From assembly GCF_020091405.1 (NCBI RefSeq), contig NZ_CP081903.1:744001-808000 (forward strand): a DNA stretch of 64,000 nt, given 5' to 3'. Positions within the stretch are counted from its first letter, which is position 1; every line of letters starts with the position of its first letter. Origin of the DNA: Bacteroides cellulosilyticus (GTDB lineage Bacteria > Bacteroidota > Bacteroidia > Bacteroidales > Bacteroidaceae). The notes under the pieces were generated by a model. It worked only from the letters and a program-made list of their open reading frames with translations, made no database searches and was not told the origin of the DNA. Shown one piece after another: positions 9,249-18,993 of the stretch. The position numbers were made by a program, and so were the translations under genes.

Positions 9249-9402
9249 TGGTAACTTTGTTAACCCCACACAGTAACTCCATTTACATACTGAGGTAAAG
9301 GTCGTTACATACCGAGGTAAAGAGCGTTACAATAGGAGGTAAAGGTCGTTACATACTGAGGTAAATGCTTTTACATCACAAGGTGAACACACTGTAAATA
9401 CT
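9249..9402 (+). repeat. Seven-unit 22-bp tandem array
   Basis: Seven consecutive 22-bp units (9249, 9271, 9293, 9315, 9337, 9359, 9381) share the core aGGTAAaggtcgTTAC. Each core is a dyad of GTAA and TTAC half-sites. Units 3-5 are closest to each other; the outer ones are degenerate. The array lies directly upstream of the phased-box promoter of the ceramidase-like gene. Confidence 0.85.
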
Positions 9403-9461
9403 ATCCATTGATAATCAGCCAACTATCCAATTACGTTCCTGATAAAATATACATTAAAACA

Positions 9462-9496
9462 CAAGCCGTTCATAACAAGATGCTACCAACGGCTTG
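9462..9496 (-). terminator. Terminator after GH38
   Basis: CAAGCCGTT (9462-9470) pairs with AACGGCTTG (9488-9496). On the - strand the stem is followed by TGTTTTAAT, a T-rich tail. It closes the SusCD-GH38 operon. Confidence 0.65.
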
Positions 9497-9531
9497 CAAA
9501 TATTTCCGATTCCGACATCTCCTCTACCATC

Positions 9532-12500
9532 TCAACGATGACGAGAAGCCGCTACAGGCTCAGTTGTATATTCCGCTTTCACAGTTTCATGAGGCAAGGC
9601 ACGTATCTCTGCCGCAGGCCTTGTGTCATCGTTCGAATTATCGGAAAGGGTTACTGCAAAAAGAGCTACTCCCGCATCCTTCGGTAAAATCAGAGTCCTG
9701 GCATCCGAAGTTATATCAAGGCAGATTTTATACAAATAAGTATAAATATAGGACTCATTACCAGCCGCCCGACTACTGTGGCGATGGGTTCCGACATAAG
9801 CTATCGAAGCATCCTTCATATAACCTTCACTTTCACCCTTCCAACCCCACTGACCTATAAATCCTGAATAAAAAGGTATATTGAAGCTGTAATCTTTTCC
9901 ATCTACTTGAAACGAAGCCTTGCGGTCACCGTGTGACGAGGTCACCAGCAAGTAACATTTCGTATATCCGTGTTTCTCAGGAAGGGTTATCGTTTGCCCG
10001 TCGCAACGGATATAGTTATAGTCGGCAGGATTATTTTCCATTCGGAATGTTATTCCCCCGGCTTCCACCACATCCGGCATCAATTCGGCAGCAAAAGAAT
10101 TACCTTCTCCGTCAAAATCTCCCGACATGCTGAACTCGTCCACTGTAAGAGCACTCGCATTACATTCAATATCTATAGAATGATTTTCAGGCATCTCAAG
10201 ACTTGCATTTTCCTTAAGCCGCACGCTGAAAGTGCGTGGTTGGAAAGCTGTTCCGCTAAAAACGACTTTATTATCCTCATATTTTGTCTCACCGACATAC
10301 TCCTCAATACCATTCACCTCGCATGCACTTTCCACTGTACTTGCGAAAATAATTTCCGCATTTTCAAAATCCTTTCCATAAATTTCGTTCACCCTTACAA
10401 TGTAACTCTTACCGTCCTCCGCTTTCTTTACAGCCTTTATCGCTACACCGGGCATATTAGTCTTGACGAACGAGAACTTGCGTCCCAATGTTCCTGCATG
10501 TTTCGGAGTGGTGAAAGAAAGCAAGGACTGATTGAATGCTTCAGCTTTCCATGCAGTCCCCGCTTCTGTTATATCAGATTTATGTCCATATATGGAATAG
10601 CTAAAAGTATGATGGCCAATATCCAAATGTTCTTGATGAGCCATATTGGGATCCTTGCCTACTGCCGGAGTGTTCAAGAGAGTAAGCCTCAACGTATGGT
10701 TGTCCGGTTTGTCCCATCCGTATTTGCTGTCGTTCATCACAGAAATACCATAACTACCATCAGCAGACGTTATGTCGGCCCATTGCTGGGCTACCACTTC
10801 ATATTTGTTATCAGTGTTGTTGTCGCGTTCGATATAGCCTATGCCAAGGTCGTATGTAGCCATTTCATTCGACACATTCATTGGAAACTCGGCTTTAAGA
10901 AGGGTATTCCTTTCGTTCCAGTCTATCTCGTTACGAATATCTATCCGGTCATCCTGTCCACCTTCCGTAAGACTTATATATTGTACGAAGCTGGAAGTGC
11001 CGTAAGTACGTTTCACTTTGAGCGAAGCACGTACCGGTCCGTTTTCCGCCACGGAAATCTCAACGTTACCATCTACCGGCAGCGGTGTCTGGTCAATCGT
11101 TTTCTTGAACAGTTCCCATGCCGGCCATGTGCGCGATTCGCTGGGGGTGAAAAGCGCAAGACGGAAAGCCTTACCAGATTCCACCAACTCACGCCCGTTG
11201 CGTTTATCTGTTATCGAAGCAATGTCTCCGTTCTTGTCCAGTACAACTTTATAAATCGAATTCTCCACCACATTGCCTTCGGCTTTCAACCGCTTAGTAC
11301 CGGACATTTTTCCGTTACGCACATCGCAGACCGAAAAGCTTACCGGATCCATATCTACCGGGAAAAGCACGGTGGCTTTACCGTTCTCCCATAAAAGAAG
11401 TTGCCCGGAAACCTTTTTCCCATTGGGGGTACCAACTATGATGTCTTTCGGTCTCGAAGCCATGTCCACTGTGGCTGTAACTATATCGCAACGGCTTTGG
11501 GCAACAGGATTGTAAACCACAACCGAAGCACCTCTTGTCCGCGTATCAAGTGCCCTACTTACCGCACCGACCGCACCTGTAGTGATTTCCGCAAATTCCG
11601 ACTGGGAAATAAGTTCATCATTCCATGAGAAAGTATAAACTGCCGGAATACTTGTACCCGTCAGGTCATCATGGAATTGATGCCACAAAAATCTCTGCCA
11701 CGATTCACGCAACGACTCTTCGGGGTATGCCGCCCCTCCCAACCATTCAGCCACCACTGAGGCTCTTTCAGCAGCATCAGCCAACTGTTCGTTGCGACGG
11801 TTGAAAAGCTTCATGGCTGCTTGAGATGTATAACAGCCCGTCGCATGCACATCCATAAGTAACTCTCCCTTGAAAGCAGGCAGTTCCGGATGCTTCTCAA
11901 AAGGATAATAATCATCAAACAACTGTCCCGAACGTGCACTTATCACCTGCACCGGCCCCTCACCCTTCATTCCTGTTTCGACCGATCTTACGGAAGCGAT
12001 TGTAGGCGAACCTCCACGGTCTCCGGCTCCATAATAATGGTAGACGGTATTATTAAGACCGTTTTTACCTAAATCTATCAGTTTACCATTGTTACTCAAC
12101 TCTTGTCCATCAAATCTTGAAACGTAGTCTTGGGCATGCGGCACGGCCATTATGCGCGAACCGTCTATACCTTCCCACAACCCGAACATGAACGGCAGTT
12201 TGCGATCACCATAAAACGGCAGTTTACGATGCTGGAGCTTCTGCGTGGAAAAGCCAATGATACCGGAATGGGCAGCTATCGTTGGCAAGGTGTACCCGAA
12301 ACCAAAACAATCGGGAAGAAAAATATCATTTGATTTTTTACCAAATTCCTTCTTGAAAAATTCTTGTCCGTAAAGAAGATTACGAAAGAATGATTCCGGT
12401 GAAGGTATATTAGGATCAGTAGAATCCCACGAACTCCCCGAAATATTCCAACGGCCTGCCTTTATATAATTTTTCAGCCGTTCATATTCAACCGGATAAT

Positions 12501-12750
12501 ACTCCTTAGTCCATTTGTAACGAACCGCTCCTTCGAAATTGAAAATATAACCGGGATAATGGTCGATTAACCAGAAATTCTGAGTGAGTGTACGGTATAA
12601 ATAATGGTCAATGGTTGTCTGTACAGTCCACAACCACTGTGTATCAAGATGGGTGTTGGAAACCATGTAGGCCTTATACGTCTTCTGTGCATCAACATGG
12701 GTACTTATGCCCAACGCAAACAACAGGAAAAAAATCAGTTTTTTCATCAT
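9532..12750 (-). CDS. GH38 alpha-mannosidase
   Basis: GH38 enzymes are zinc-dependent retaining exo-alpha-mannosidases. This 1072-aa protein has a signal peptide (about 1-22, VDAQ) with no lipobox, so it is probably periplasmic. The N-terminal domain has the zinc motif in NTHLDTQWLW, the nucleophile Asp in LPDCFGFGYTLP and a further zinc ligand in FHDDLTGTS. The central helical and large beta-sandwich domains follow. It is the last gene of the SusCD operon, which makes mannose removal central to this locus. An internal hairpin precedes it (12797-12828). Linkage specificity cannot be read from sequence. Confidence 0.92.
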   Translation of the reverse strand: MMKKLIFFLLFALGISTHVDAQKTYKAYMVSNTHLDTQWLWTVQTTIDHYLYRTLTQNFWLIDHYPGYIFNFEGAVRYKWTKEYYPVEYERLKNYIKAGRWNISGSSWDSTDPNIPSPESFFRNLLYGQEFFKKEFGKKSNDIFLPDCFGFGYTLPTIAAHSGIIGFSTQKLQHRKLPFYGDRKLPFMFGLWEGIDGSRIMAVPHAQDYVSRFDGQELSNNGKLIDLGKNGLNNTVYHYYGAGDRGGSPTIASVRSVETGMKGEGPVQVISARSGQLFDDYYPFEKHPELPAFKGELLMDVHATGCYTSQAAMKLFNRRNEQLADAAERASVVAEWLGGAAYPEESLRESWQRFLWHQFHDDLTGTSIPAVYTFSWNDELISQSEFAEITTGAVGAVSRALDTRTRGASVVVYNPVAQSRCDIVTATVDMASRPKDIIVGTPNGKKVSGQLLLWENGKATVLFPVDMDPVSFSVCDVRNGKMSGTKRLKAEGNVVENSIYKVVLDKNGDIASITDKRNGRELVESGKAFRLALFTPSESRTWPAWELFKKTIDQTPLPVDGNVEISVAENGPVRASLKVKRTYGTSSFVQYISLTEGGQDDRIDIRNEIDWNERNTLLKAEFPMNVSNEMATYDLGIGYIERDNNTDNKYEVVAQQWADITSADGSYGISVMNDSKYGWDKPDNHTLRLTLLNTPAVGKDPNMAHQEHLDIGHHTFSYSIYGHKSDITEAGTAWKAEAFNQSLLSFTTPKHAGTLGRKFSFVKTNMPGVAIKAVKKAEDGKSYIVRVNEIYGKDFENAEIIFASTVESACEVNGIEEYVGETKYEDNKVVFSGTAFQPRTFSVRLKENASLEMPENHSIDIECNASALTVDEFSMSGDFDGEGNSFAAELMPDVVEAGGITFRMENNPADYNYIRCDGQTITLPEKHGYTKCYLLVTSSHGDRKASFQVDGKDYSFNIPFYSGFIGQWGWKGESEGYMKDASIAYVGTHRHSSRAAGNESYIYTYLYKICLDITSDARTLILPKDAGVALFAVTLSDNSNDDTRPAAEIRALPHETVKAEYTTEPVAASRHR

Positions 12751-12796
12751 ATTAAATTAATAGTACATGACAGTTTAACTCTCATAAACGAAACCA

Positions 12797-12828
12797 GCCA
12801 TAAGCCGAGTGTTAATCGGACTTATGGC
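12797..12828 (-). other. Intra-operon hairpin upstream of GH38
   Basis: GCCATAAG (12797-12804) pairs with CTTATGGC (12821-12828) with a CGA/TCG inner pairing. There is no T-tract, and it sits in the 112-bp gap between the lipoprotein and GH38. It could protect or separate the mRNA segments so that surface proteins and enzyme are made in different amounts. Confidence 0.45.
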
Positions 12829-12862
12829 AGGAACTAATTAGAGATCTATGTTCTGTTGCTTT

Positions 12863-13735
12863 TTATCGCATCATTTTAATGGTCAGTGTAACATTTCCAC
12901 CCACACCTGACGTTAATGATTCAACAAACATCATACCTCGAACAGAGTTATCTTCATTCTTAAACAGGTAAGCCATGCCCTCATTCACTGTAGCCGTACT
13001 AAAGGTAGCGTATTCAATCATATTGAGATTGCGCATCAACGCGTCATTCGTCATATTATCAAACACACTCTTAGTGATGGGTTTTCCCTTTACAGCCGGT
13101 ACACTTACAAAACTGGTAATGTAGCCTGCTTTGTAATCGGGCAAAATATTCTGCAGAATCAAGTCAGACGGAGAAACGAACAGGATCTCTTTTTTACCTA
13201 TGTTATAGCCGAAACAGAATCCTTGAGGGTTCTTCATTGCTTTCATTTCAGACACTGTATACACTTTTTTGTCCTCAAATGAGAAGAAAAAGCCTAAGTA
13301 AGGATTATATTGCGCCCCCAAAGTCACGGTATAGGTATCAATGGGCTTAGCTATAAGATAGTGAAACGGAGTAGACACTGTATTACCTACTTGGTCAGTC
13401 ACCATAAAAGAAACGTCAAAATCCTCCGTTTTACCTTCAAGCGGCACAGCTAACTTGAATATCCGAGAGATACTATCTCCTAAAATATCAGATGTCATCA
13501 CAGAATCTCCCATGGTAAAGGACCGGAATTTTTGCTGGGCATATATTCTACCAACAATGGTGTCCACCTTCGCTTCCGGATCATCGGTCAGAGAGAAATC
13601 ACTCGGATCTATCACATACGTATTTACATCATTATTGAAAAAAATGTATGGAGGCATCGGTGGAAGCGGACCTTCTTCTTCGCATGCAATCAATAACAAC
13701 GGCAAAAAGAATAGTGCTATAAAATATTTTTTCAT
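12863..13735 (-). CDS. PUL lipoprotein, unknown family (probable surface glycan-binding protein)
   Basis: This 290-aa protein has a lipoprotein signal (LLLIAC, Cys about residue 18) followed by an acidic EEE stretch, a common outer-membrane/surface export signal in Bacteroidetes. The rest is beta-rich, with a segment (residues about 30-130) reminiscent of Ig-like domains. I do not recognise a family. Its place after SusD and the DUF5018-like gene suggests a surface glycan-binding protein assisting SusCD. Function is inferred from context only. Confidence 0.6.
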   Translation of the reverse strand: MKKYFIALFFLPLLLIACEEEGPLPPMPPYIFFNNDVNTYVIDPSDFSLTDDPEAKVDTIVGRIYAQQKFRSFTMGDSVMTSDILGDSISRIFKLAVPLEGKTEDFDVSFMVTDQVGNTVSTPFHYLIAKPIDTYTVTLGAQYNPYLGFFFSFEDKKVYTVSEMKAMKNPQGFCFGYNIGKKEILFVSPSDLILQNILPDYKAGYITSFVSVPAVKGKPITKSVFDNMTNDALMRNLNMIEYATFSTATVNEGMAYLFKNEDNSVRGMMFVESLTSGVGGNVTLTIKMMR

Positions 13736-13747
13736 ATTGCTTACTCT

Positions 13748-14116
13748 TTAATAATTTACTGTAACTGTATAGACGTTGGTTGTCTCACCATTTGGAGACA
13801 CAACTGTATATTCAACCGGATTGGTAAAATCTTGCATTGCGCCCGATGCCGGTGTTACTACCGCTCCTTCCGACACAATAATCTCGGGGCGAATAGTCGT
13901 TTTATCAATTCCTTCCGGAATGGTAAGTGACACTGTGTGAGCTTCCTGATCGATAGTCGCATCAAAATAAATATTCTGATTCTGATACACTCGGAAGCGG
14001 GTCAAATTGGCATTTATGCTGGGTGGAATCACTAATCCGTCTTCGGGTCTTGTGCAACTGCTCATTATGCATACAAGCATAATAAACAGATAGATATATT
14101 TTTTCATATTTCTCAT
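13748..14116 (-). CDS. Small DUF5018-like surface lipoprotein
   Basis: This 122-aa protein has a lipobox (IMSSC, Cys about residue 21) and one beta-sandwich domain whose C-terminal strands (EYTVVSPNGETTNVYTVTV) match the short DUF5018-type domains common in Bacteroides PUL lipoproteins. It probably helps hold glycan or forms part of the SusCD surface complex. An internal Met at codon 4 is an alternative start. It sits 8 bp after susD and 12 bp before the next lipoprotein gene, in one operon. Confidence 0.65.
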   Translation of the reverse strand: MRNMKKYIYLFIMLVCIMSSCTRPEDGLVIPPSINANLTRFRVYQNQNIYFDATIDQEAHTVSLTIPEGIDKTTIRPEIIVSEGAVVTPASGAMQDFTNPVEYTVVSPNGETTNVYTVTVNY

Positions 14117-14124
14117 TCTATTTA

Positions 14125-15930
14125 TTAATTAGCTGCTGTTGATAACTTAGGCCAGTTCGGATTTTGCTGAAGTGCAGGGTTCATCAATATTTCTGATGTA
14201 CCAAGCGGGAACAGATAATCCTTCTTCTGGAAGATTAACGGCCTTTTTACATTCACAATATTATAGAAACCTCCGTCTTGCGGTTTAGGAACATCATATC
14301 CTTGAATGTATTTACCATTCATCACTTCTTCTGCTATTCTCCAGCGACGGATGTCGAAGAATCGGAAATCTTCAAAAGCCAACTCTACACGACGCTCGTG
14401 CCAAATCTTCTGACGCATCTCAGCTTGAGTCAGCCCAGTAGGCAGATCAGGCATACCTACACGGTTGCGAATCCGGTTGACAGCATCATAAACTGCTTGA
14501 GAAGGAGTAGCATCAAGCTCATTCTGTGCTTCTGCAAAATTCAACAACAGTTCATTCAAGGCGAAAATACGAGTGAAGTTTCTGCGGCAATTACCACGAC
14601 CGCCATTGTTTGGATCTGAATCCGAGAACATAGGATCGATGTACTTTTGTAAACAAATTCCAGTGAGAACAGCTTCCGCCCAACCGTGATTATTCGAATC
14701 CGAACCGCCAGCCCATGGCTGATAAGTATATTTATCATACTTGGCACCAGGGAATGCGAGGGTAGCCTTGAAACGAGGATCACGATCTTCGCCCTGCTTG
14801 GCGTTAGTAAAGTCGTAACCACTTTCCGGATCTGAAGGCATCAATCCGCTGGGATACATCTCAAATTCCATAGCCAACTGATAACTACCGTTCATCCAGT
14901 GGAAACCATTTTCCGTACGATTTCTCCACTGTGCATTGATACCTTCCCAGCGACCGTCAATAGTAGGATGAGAAAGCCAAATGATTTCCGGCGTATATTT
15001 AAACTGCCTATCAACAAATTTGCGATAATAATATTCCCAAGTACCCGGTTCCAACTCCGGATCGTCAGGTTCAGACTGTGGAGATTCCAAAGAGTAAGTG
15101 GGATCATCCATAACCTTTTTACAAGCCTCAACAACCTTTCTCCATCTTGATTTGTCATAATTCATATAACACTGGATATCAGTATACTCGGATGACACAG
15201 GAGAATCTGTATTAAATAACGGGCTGGCAGCCTGAAGACGTAAACGGGCTATACAAGCATAACAAGCTGCACTGGTAGCCATACCGACCTTATTAGGAGT
15301 GGCCGCAACATTCGAAGGAAGATCCCTGGCTGCCATTTCCAACTCGTTACATACCCATTCTACTGACTCTTCAAACGTGTTACGAGGCTGATTGGTCAGC
15401 TCTGTATAGTTGTTAGGATCCACAGAATGGTCTAAGATGATAACTCCTCCAAAACGTCTGATAAGCTCTTCATAGAAGAATGCGCGTAAAAATCTGACTT
15501 GCGCTTTCATCAGAACTTTATCCTCTTCTGATCCCTGCGCTCTATCTATGTTTTCCAAGAACAAATTAGCCTTACGAACTCTCGCATAGGTATTTTTCCA
15601 GAAACCGATAGTAGGGATGGAACCTTCCTCACCATCGCCACCACCGTCATCCGGCGTCCACATACCAAACTGGACTTTGTCCGTCCACAAGGGGGCGTAA
15701 CCACCGATTCCATCATCTGCAGCACAGTCATATATCACTCCGCGAGCAGTCACATTATAAGCGTTACCATACATTTCAGAGTAGATATCATTCATCACTT
15801 TTTTCGCCTCTATCACTGTTGCAAAGGCTTTATCGATATCCATATCATTACTTGCAGGTTTATCCAGATAATCCTGACATGAACATAAGAGCATTGTAAG
15901 CCCTAACAATAAATAATTTTTCTTTTTCAT
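14125..15930 (-). CDS. SusD/RagB family outer-membrane glycan-binding lipoprotein
   Basis: SusD-like proteins form the lid of the SusC transporter and bind the target glycan at the cell surface. This 601-aa protein has a lipobox near residue 17 (LCSCQDYLD), the RagB N-terminal helical region (DIDKAFATVIEAKKVMNDIY) and the C-terminal SusD segment (WHERRVELAFEDFRFFDIRRW, NPALQQNPNWP). It lies 12 bp after susC. The ligand is unknown. Confidence 0.95.
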   Translation of the reverse strand: MKKKNYLLLGLTMLLCSCQDYLDKPASNDMDIDKAFATVIEAKKVMNDIYSEMYGNAYNVTARGVIYDCAADDGIGGYAPLWTDKVQFGMWTPDDGGGDGEEGSIPTIGFWKNTYARVRKANLFLENIDRAQGSEEDKVLMKAQVRFLRAFFYEELIRRFGGVIILDHSVDPNNYTELTNQPRNTFEESVEWVCNELEMAARDLPSNVAATPNKVGMATSAACYACIARLRLQAASPLFNTDSPVSSEYTDIQCYMNYDKSRWRKVVEACKKVMDDPTYSLESPQSEPDDPELEPGTWEYYYRKFVDRQFKYTPEIIWLSHPTIDGRWEGINAQWRNRTENGFHWMNGSYQLAMEFEMYPSGLMPSDPESGYDFTNAKQGEDRDPRFKATLAFPGAKYDKYTYQPWAGGSDSNNHGWAEAVLTGICLQKYIDPMFSDSDPNNGGRGNCRRNFTRIFALNELLLNFAEAQNELDATPSQAVYDAVNRIRNRVGMPDLPTGLTQAEMRQKIWHERRVELAFEDFRFFDIRRWRIAEEVMNGKYIQGYDVPKPQDGGFYNIVNVKRPLIFQKKDYLFPLGTSEILMNPALQQNPNWPKLSTAAN

Positions 15931-15942
15931 TTCATCACTTTT

Positions 15943-18900
15943 TTAGAATGACACTTTAACTCCGACATTGACTACTTTCATCAAAGGATAGCTGGCATTT
16001 GTATTTTCCGGGTCATATACCGGAACTTTATCCCAAGTCACCAGGTTTATTCCATTGACATAAAGACGAGCATCAGTTCCTCTAATGGCTTTCATCCAAC
16101 TATCAGGAAGTGTATAACCGATCTCTATATTCTTCAAACGGATGTAGTTACCGTTTTTCAACCAGAAGGTACTGCTTCTGTTTCCATCGTTACCTGTCGA
16201 TCCTATCGCAGGGATAAGACGAGGCAAGCTCGCGTCACGATTCTCCGGTGTCCAGCGATCTAACCATTCAACAATAGGTGTACTGTTTTCGTTATTGAAC
16301 GGCATATTGGCACCGGTTCTGAAATCATAGTTCACATTGGCTGCTCCCTGGAACAGACAGCTAAAGTCAAAATTCTTGTACTTGAAGCCCATTTTCACAC
16401 TGTACATTATTTCAGGAACATTGGTAAATCCTATCGGATGCTGGTCATTATCGTCTATGACACCATCACCGTTGATATCCGCATACTTGATATTACCCGG
16501 ATAAAGAGGTCCGAACTGAGCGGGACTTCTCAAAATTTCTTCTTCCGACTGGAACAATCCTTCAGCGATAAATCCTCTAGCCTGACCTACGCGGTAGCCT
16601 ACCTGCTGCAAGTATGGATAAGCTCTCGGAGTTTCCGGTCTTTCGAGTATTTTATTGCGGGCAAAAGAGAACATACCACCTACAAAATAATCAAAGTTTT
16701 TGTTTAACCTTTCGTGCCATGTTCCGTCCAGCTCAATACCTTTATTTTCTACCTTTCCTGCATTGGCTGTAATCGCAGGTCCTCCATAGGTGGCCGGAAC
16801 AATATCTATATTGGTAAGGATATTGGTTCTTTTTTCATAGAACACATCAGTGGTCCACTCGAAGCGATTATTAAACCAACGGGAGTCAAAGCCGAAATTG
16901 AACTTATGAGCGGTTTCCCACGTCAAGCCAGGATTTCCGTTACGGACTTCTTTCAATCCACCACCGTTTCCTGTTCCGCCTTTATTGATACCGAATTTAG
17001 CATCGCCACCGCCGCCCCAACGACTTTCGTAGAAGAAGCGTTCGCCACCAATATTATCATTACCTACCATACCATAACTGGCTCTCAGTTTCATGTAATC
17101 CAACACCTTGTTTGATTTGAACCAATCTTCTTCTGTAAATACCCATCCAACGGAAGCGGAAGGAAAGAAACCGAATCTATTGCCCGGAGCAAAGTTCTCG
17201 GAACCATTGTAACCGGCGTTCACCTCGGCCAAATATTTGTCTCTGTAACCATAAGTCACACGCCCTACTATTCCTAAACGGCGATAAGCAACTTCCTGAT
17301 CGCGTACGGTATTCTCTTGTGCATTCATCAATATCAAACCGGAAACGGCATGCTGTTTATCACTACCAAACGTATTGTTATAGCGGATAGAGGGCTCAAT
17401 TACGTATCTGGTATTGTAGGAATTAATATTTCCTCCAAATCCTAACGGACTGCCGATTACCATATGAGGATAGGTTTCAACATTAGGACCAAAAGTAAAC
17501 ATATCATCATCTTTTCTGTGATCGTATGTATATAAGTTGTCGAAGTCGAAAGAGAAATCAACATTCACACTCAATCCCTTTACCCATTCCGACAAGTCGG
17601 CGGAAGCACCCAATGTAGCAGTAATAGCCGATTCTGCTTCCTTAGAATATCCATGAGATACCAAATGGGCAAGCACATTGTGGTTAGTCGTAGGAGGAGC
17701 CCCCCATGTACCATCCGGATTGCGAATAGGCGTCACATTTGGACTGGCTACACGAGCACGTTCAAAGATGGAGTTCACTCCAGACGACGGGCGACGCTTA
17801 TCGCCAATTACACCTGCCAAGGTCAATTTAGCTGAAATAACATTGTTCAACTGGAAGTCAAGGTTACTTCTGAAGTTATACTTGGTATAGCTTACATTAG
17901 TACTATAATTATCATTGTAAGCACCACGGCGGAATATACCTTCTTGTCTCAACACATTAGCAGACACAAAATATTGCATTTTCTCCGATCCACCGGTAAT
18001 GCTGGCATTGTACTGTTGCATATAAGCATTTTTCTTCAACACTTCATCAAACCAATTAATATCAGGATACAAGAAAGGATTTCCTCCTCCACTTTTATAT
18101 ATGTTCAACTGATCCTGTGAATATTTGGGAGATTGACCATTGTTCACCAAAGCTTCATTTGTCAACACGGCCATATCATACGCACCTACCAGTTCGGGCA
18201 TTGAAGAGGGCGATTGCAGACCAAAGTCGGCCGAGAAGGAAATGACAGGTTTACCCACTGTACCGCGCCTGGTAGTAACAAGTACCACACCATTCGCACC
18301 ACGTACACCATATACAGCTGTAGCCGAGGCATCTTTCAAGATACTGATATTCTCAATTTCCGAAGATTCCATCATGGCAAGTCCTTCCTTACCACGATCA
18401 ATACCATCAATCAAGATGAGCGGGTCTTGTCCAGAACCGAATGTACTGATACCGCGAATATACAAAGTCGCCTGATCCGCCCCTGGCTCACCGGAACGTT
18501 GTACAGTAATCAAACCTGGTAATCGCCCGGCTAAGGCATTGGATACATTGGATACAGGACTTTGCTTAAGCTCCTTTACCGAAACTGTTGCGATGGCACC
18601 CACCACCGAAGCTTTCTTCTGTTGGCCATATCCTACTACCACCACTTCCTCCAATTGTGTCTCATCCGGAGACAGGGAGATGCGGAAGAAATTATCGCTT
18701 GCTTTAACTACCTGCCGATAATCTTGATAACCGATATAAGATACTTTCAATGTATCTCCCGTTCGTACATTATCCAATTTGAATACCCCATCCACATCGG
18801 TGATTCCACCATTAACCGTACTGTTAGTTACTCGAACTGTGGCACCAATCAATGGTTGATTGGTTTCATCCAACACCAAACCTTGGATTGATTTGGTCTG

Positions 18901-18990
18901 CTGCGCATGGGCTACGCCAACTACAAGCAGCAATGCGCTTATGCCCACAAACCGTCCAATTTTTCTTTTTATATTTGTTAGTGCTCTCAT
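15943..18990 (-). CDS. SusC/RagA family TonB-dependent outer-membrane transporter
   Basis: This 1015-aa protein imports oligosaccharides through the outer membrane using TonB energy. A signal peptide (about 1-29, AHAQ) is followed by a CarboxypepD_reg-like domain (GLVLDETNQPLIGATV to YIGYQ), a TonB-box/plug entry (EEVVVVGYGQQKK), the plug (DPLILIDGIDRG) and a 22-stranded barrel ending VGVKVSF. It starts 3 bp after the preceding lipoprotein gene, so translation is probably coupled. It does not have an extra N-terminal anti-sigma-interacting domain, consistent with no ECF sigma factor being seen here. Confidence 0.95.
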   Translation of the reverse strand: MRALTNIKRKIGRFVGISALLLVVGVAHAQQTKSIQGLVLDETNQPLIGATVRVTNSTVNGGITDVDGVFKLDNVRTGDTLKVSYIGYQDYRQVVKASDNFFRISLSPDETQLEEVVVVGYGQQKKASVVGAIATVSVKELKQSPVSNVSNALAGRLPGLITVQRSGEPGADQATLYIRGISTFGSGQDPLILIDGIDRGKEGLAMMESSEIENISILKDASATAVYGVRGANGVVLVTTRRGTVGKPVISFSADFGLQSPSSMPELVGAYDMAVLTNEALVNNGQSPKYSQDQLNIYKSGGGNPFLYPDINWFDEVLKKNAYMQQYNASITGGSEKMQYFVSANVLRQEGIFRRGAYNDNYSTNVSYTKYNFRSNLDFQLNNVISAKLTLAGVIGDKRRPSSGVNSIFERARVASPNVTPIRNPDGTWGAPPTTNHNVLAHLVSHGYSKEAESAITATLGASADLSEWVKGLSVNVDFSFDFDNLYTYDHRKDDDMFTFGPNVETYPHMVIGSPLGFGGNINSYNTRYVIEPSIRYNNTFGSDKQHAVSGLILMNAQENTVRDQEVAYRRLGIVGRVTYGYRDKYLAEVNAGYNGSENFAPGNRFGFFPSASVGWVFTEEDWFKSNKVLDYMKLRASYGMVGNDNIGGERFFYESRWGGGGDAKFGINKGGTGNGGGLKEVRNGNPGLTWETAHKFNFGFDSRWFNNRFEWTTDVFYEKRTNILTNIDIVPATYGGPAITANAGKVENKGIELDGTWHERLNKNFDYFVGGMFSFARNKILERPETPRAYPYLQQVGYRVGQARGFIAEGLFQSEEEILRSPAQFGPLYPGNIKYADINGDGVIDDNDQHPIGFTNVPEIMYSVKMGFKYKNFDFSCLFQGAANVNYDFRTGANMPFNNENSTPIVEWLDRWTPENRDASLPRLIPAIGSTGNDGNRSSTFWLKNGNYIRLKNIEIGYTLPDSWMKAIRGTDARLYVNGINLVTWDKVPVYDPENTNASYPLMKVVNVGVKVSF

Positions 18991-18993
18991 AGC

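Larger units (their letters stand above)
9090..9531. other. 442-bp intergenic region: terminator, 22-bp array, promoter
   Basis: Read in the - direction, it holds the hairpin ending the GH38 transcript (9462-9496), an AT-rich stretch, the 22-bp array (9249-9402), the phased-box promoter (9165-9221) and a leader of about 75 nt. No credible gene is seen; the 150-aa frame from 9408 is mostly the shadow of GH38. Confidence 0.75.

Noticed and set aside
9249..9402. Possible CRISPR array
   Set aside because: Repeats are 22 bp, contiguous and degenerate; there are no unique spacers and no cas genes nearby.
9970..11394. 474-aa + strand frame inside GH38
   Set aside because: It is antisense to a gene with complete GH38 motifs and reads as Cys/Phe/Ile/Arg-rich antisense noise.
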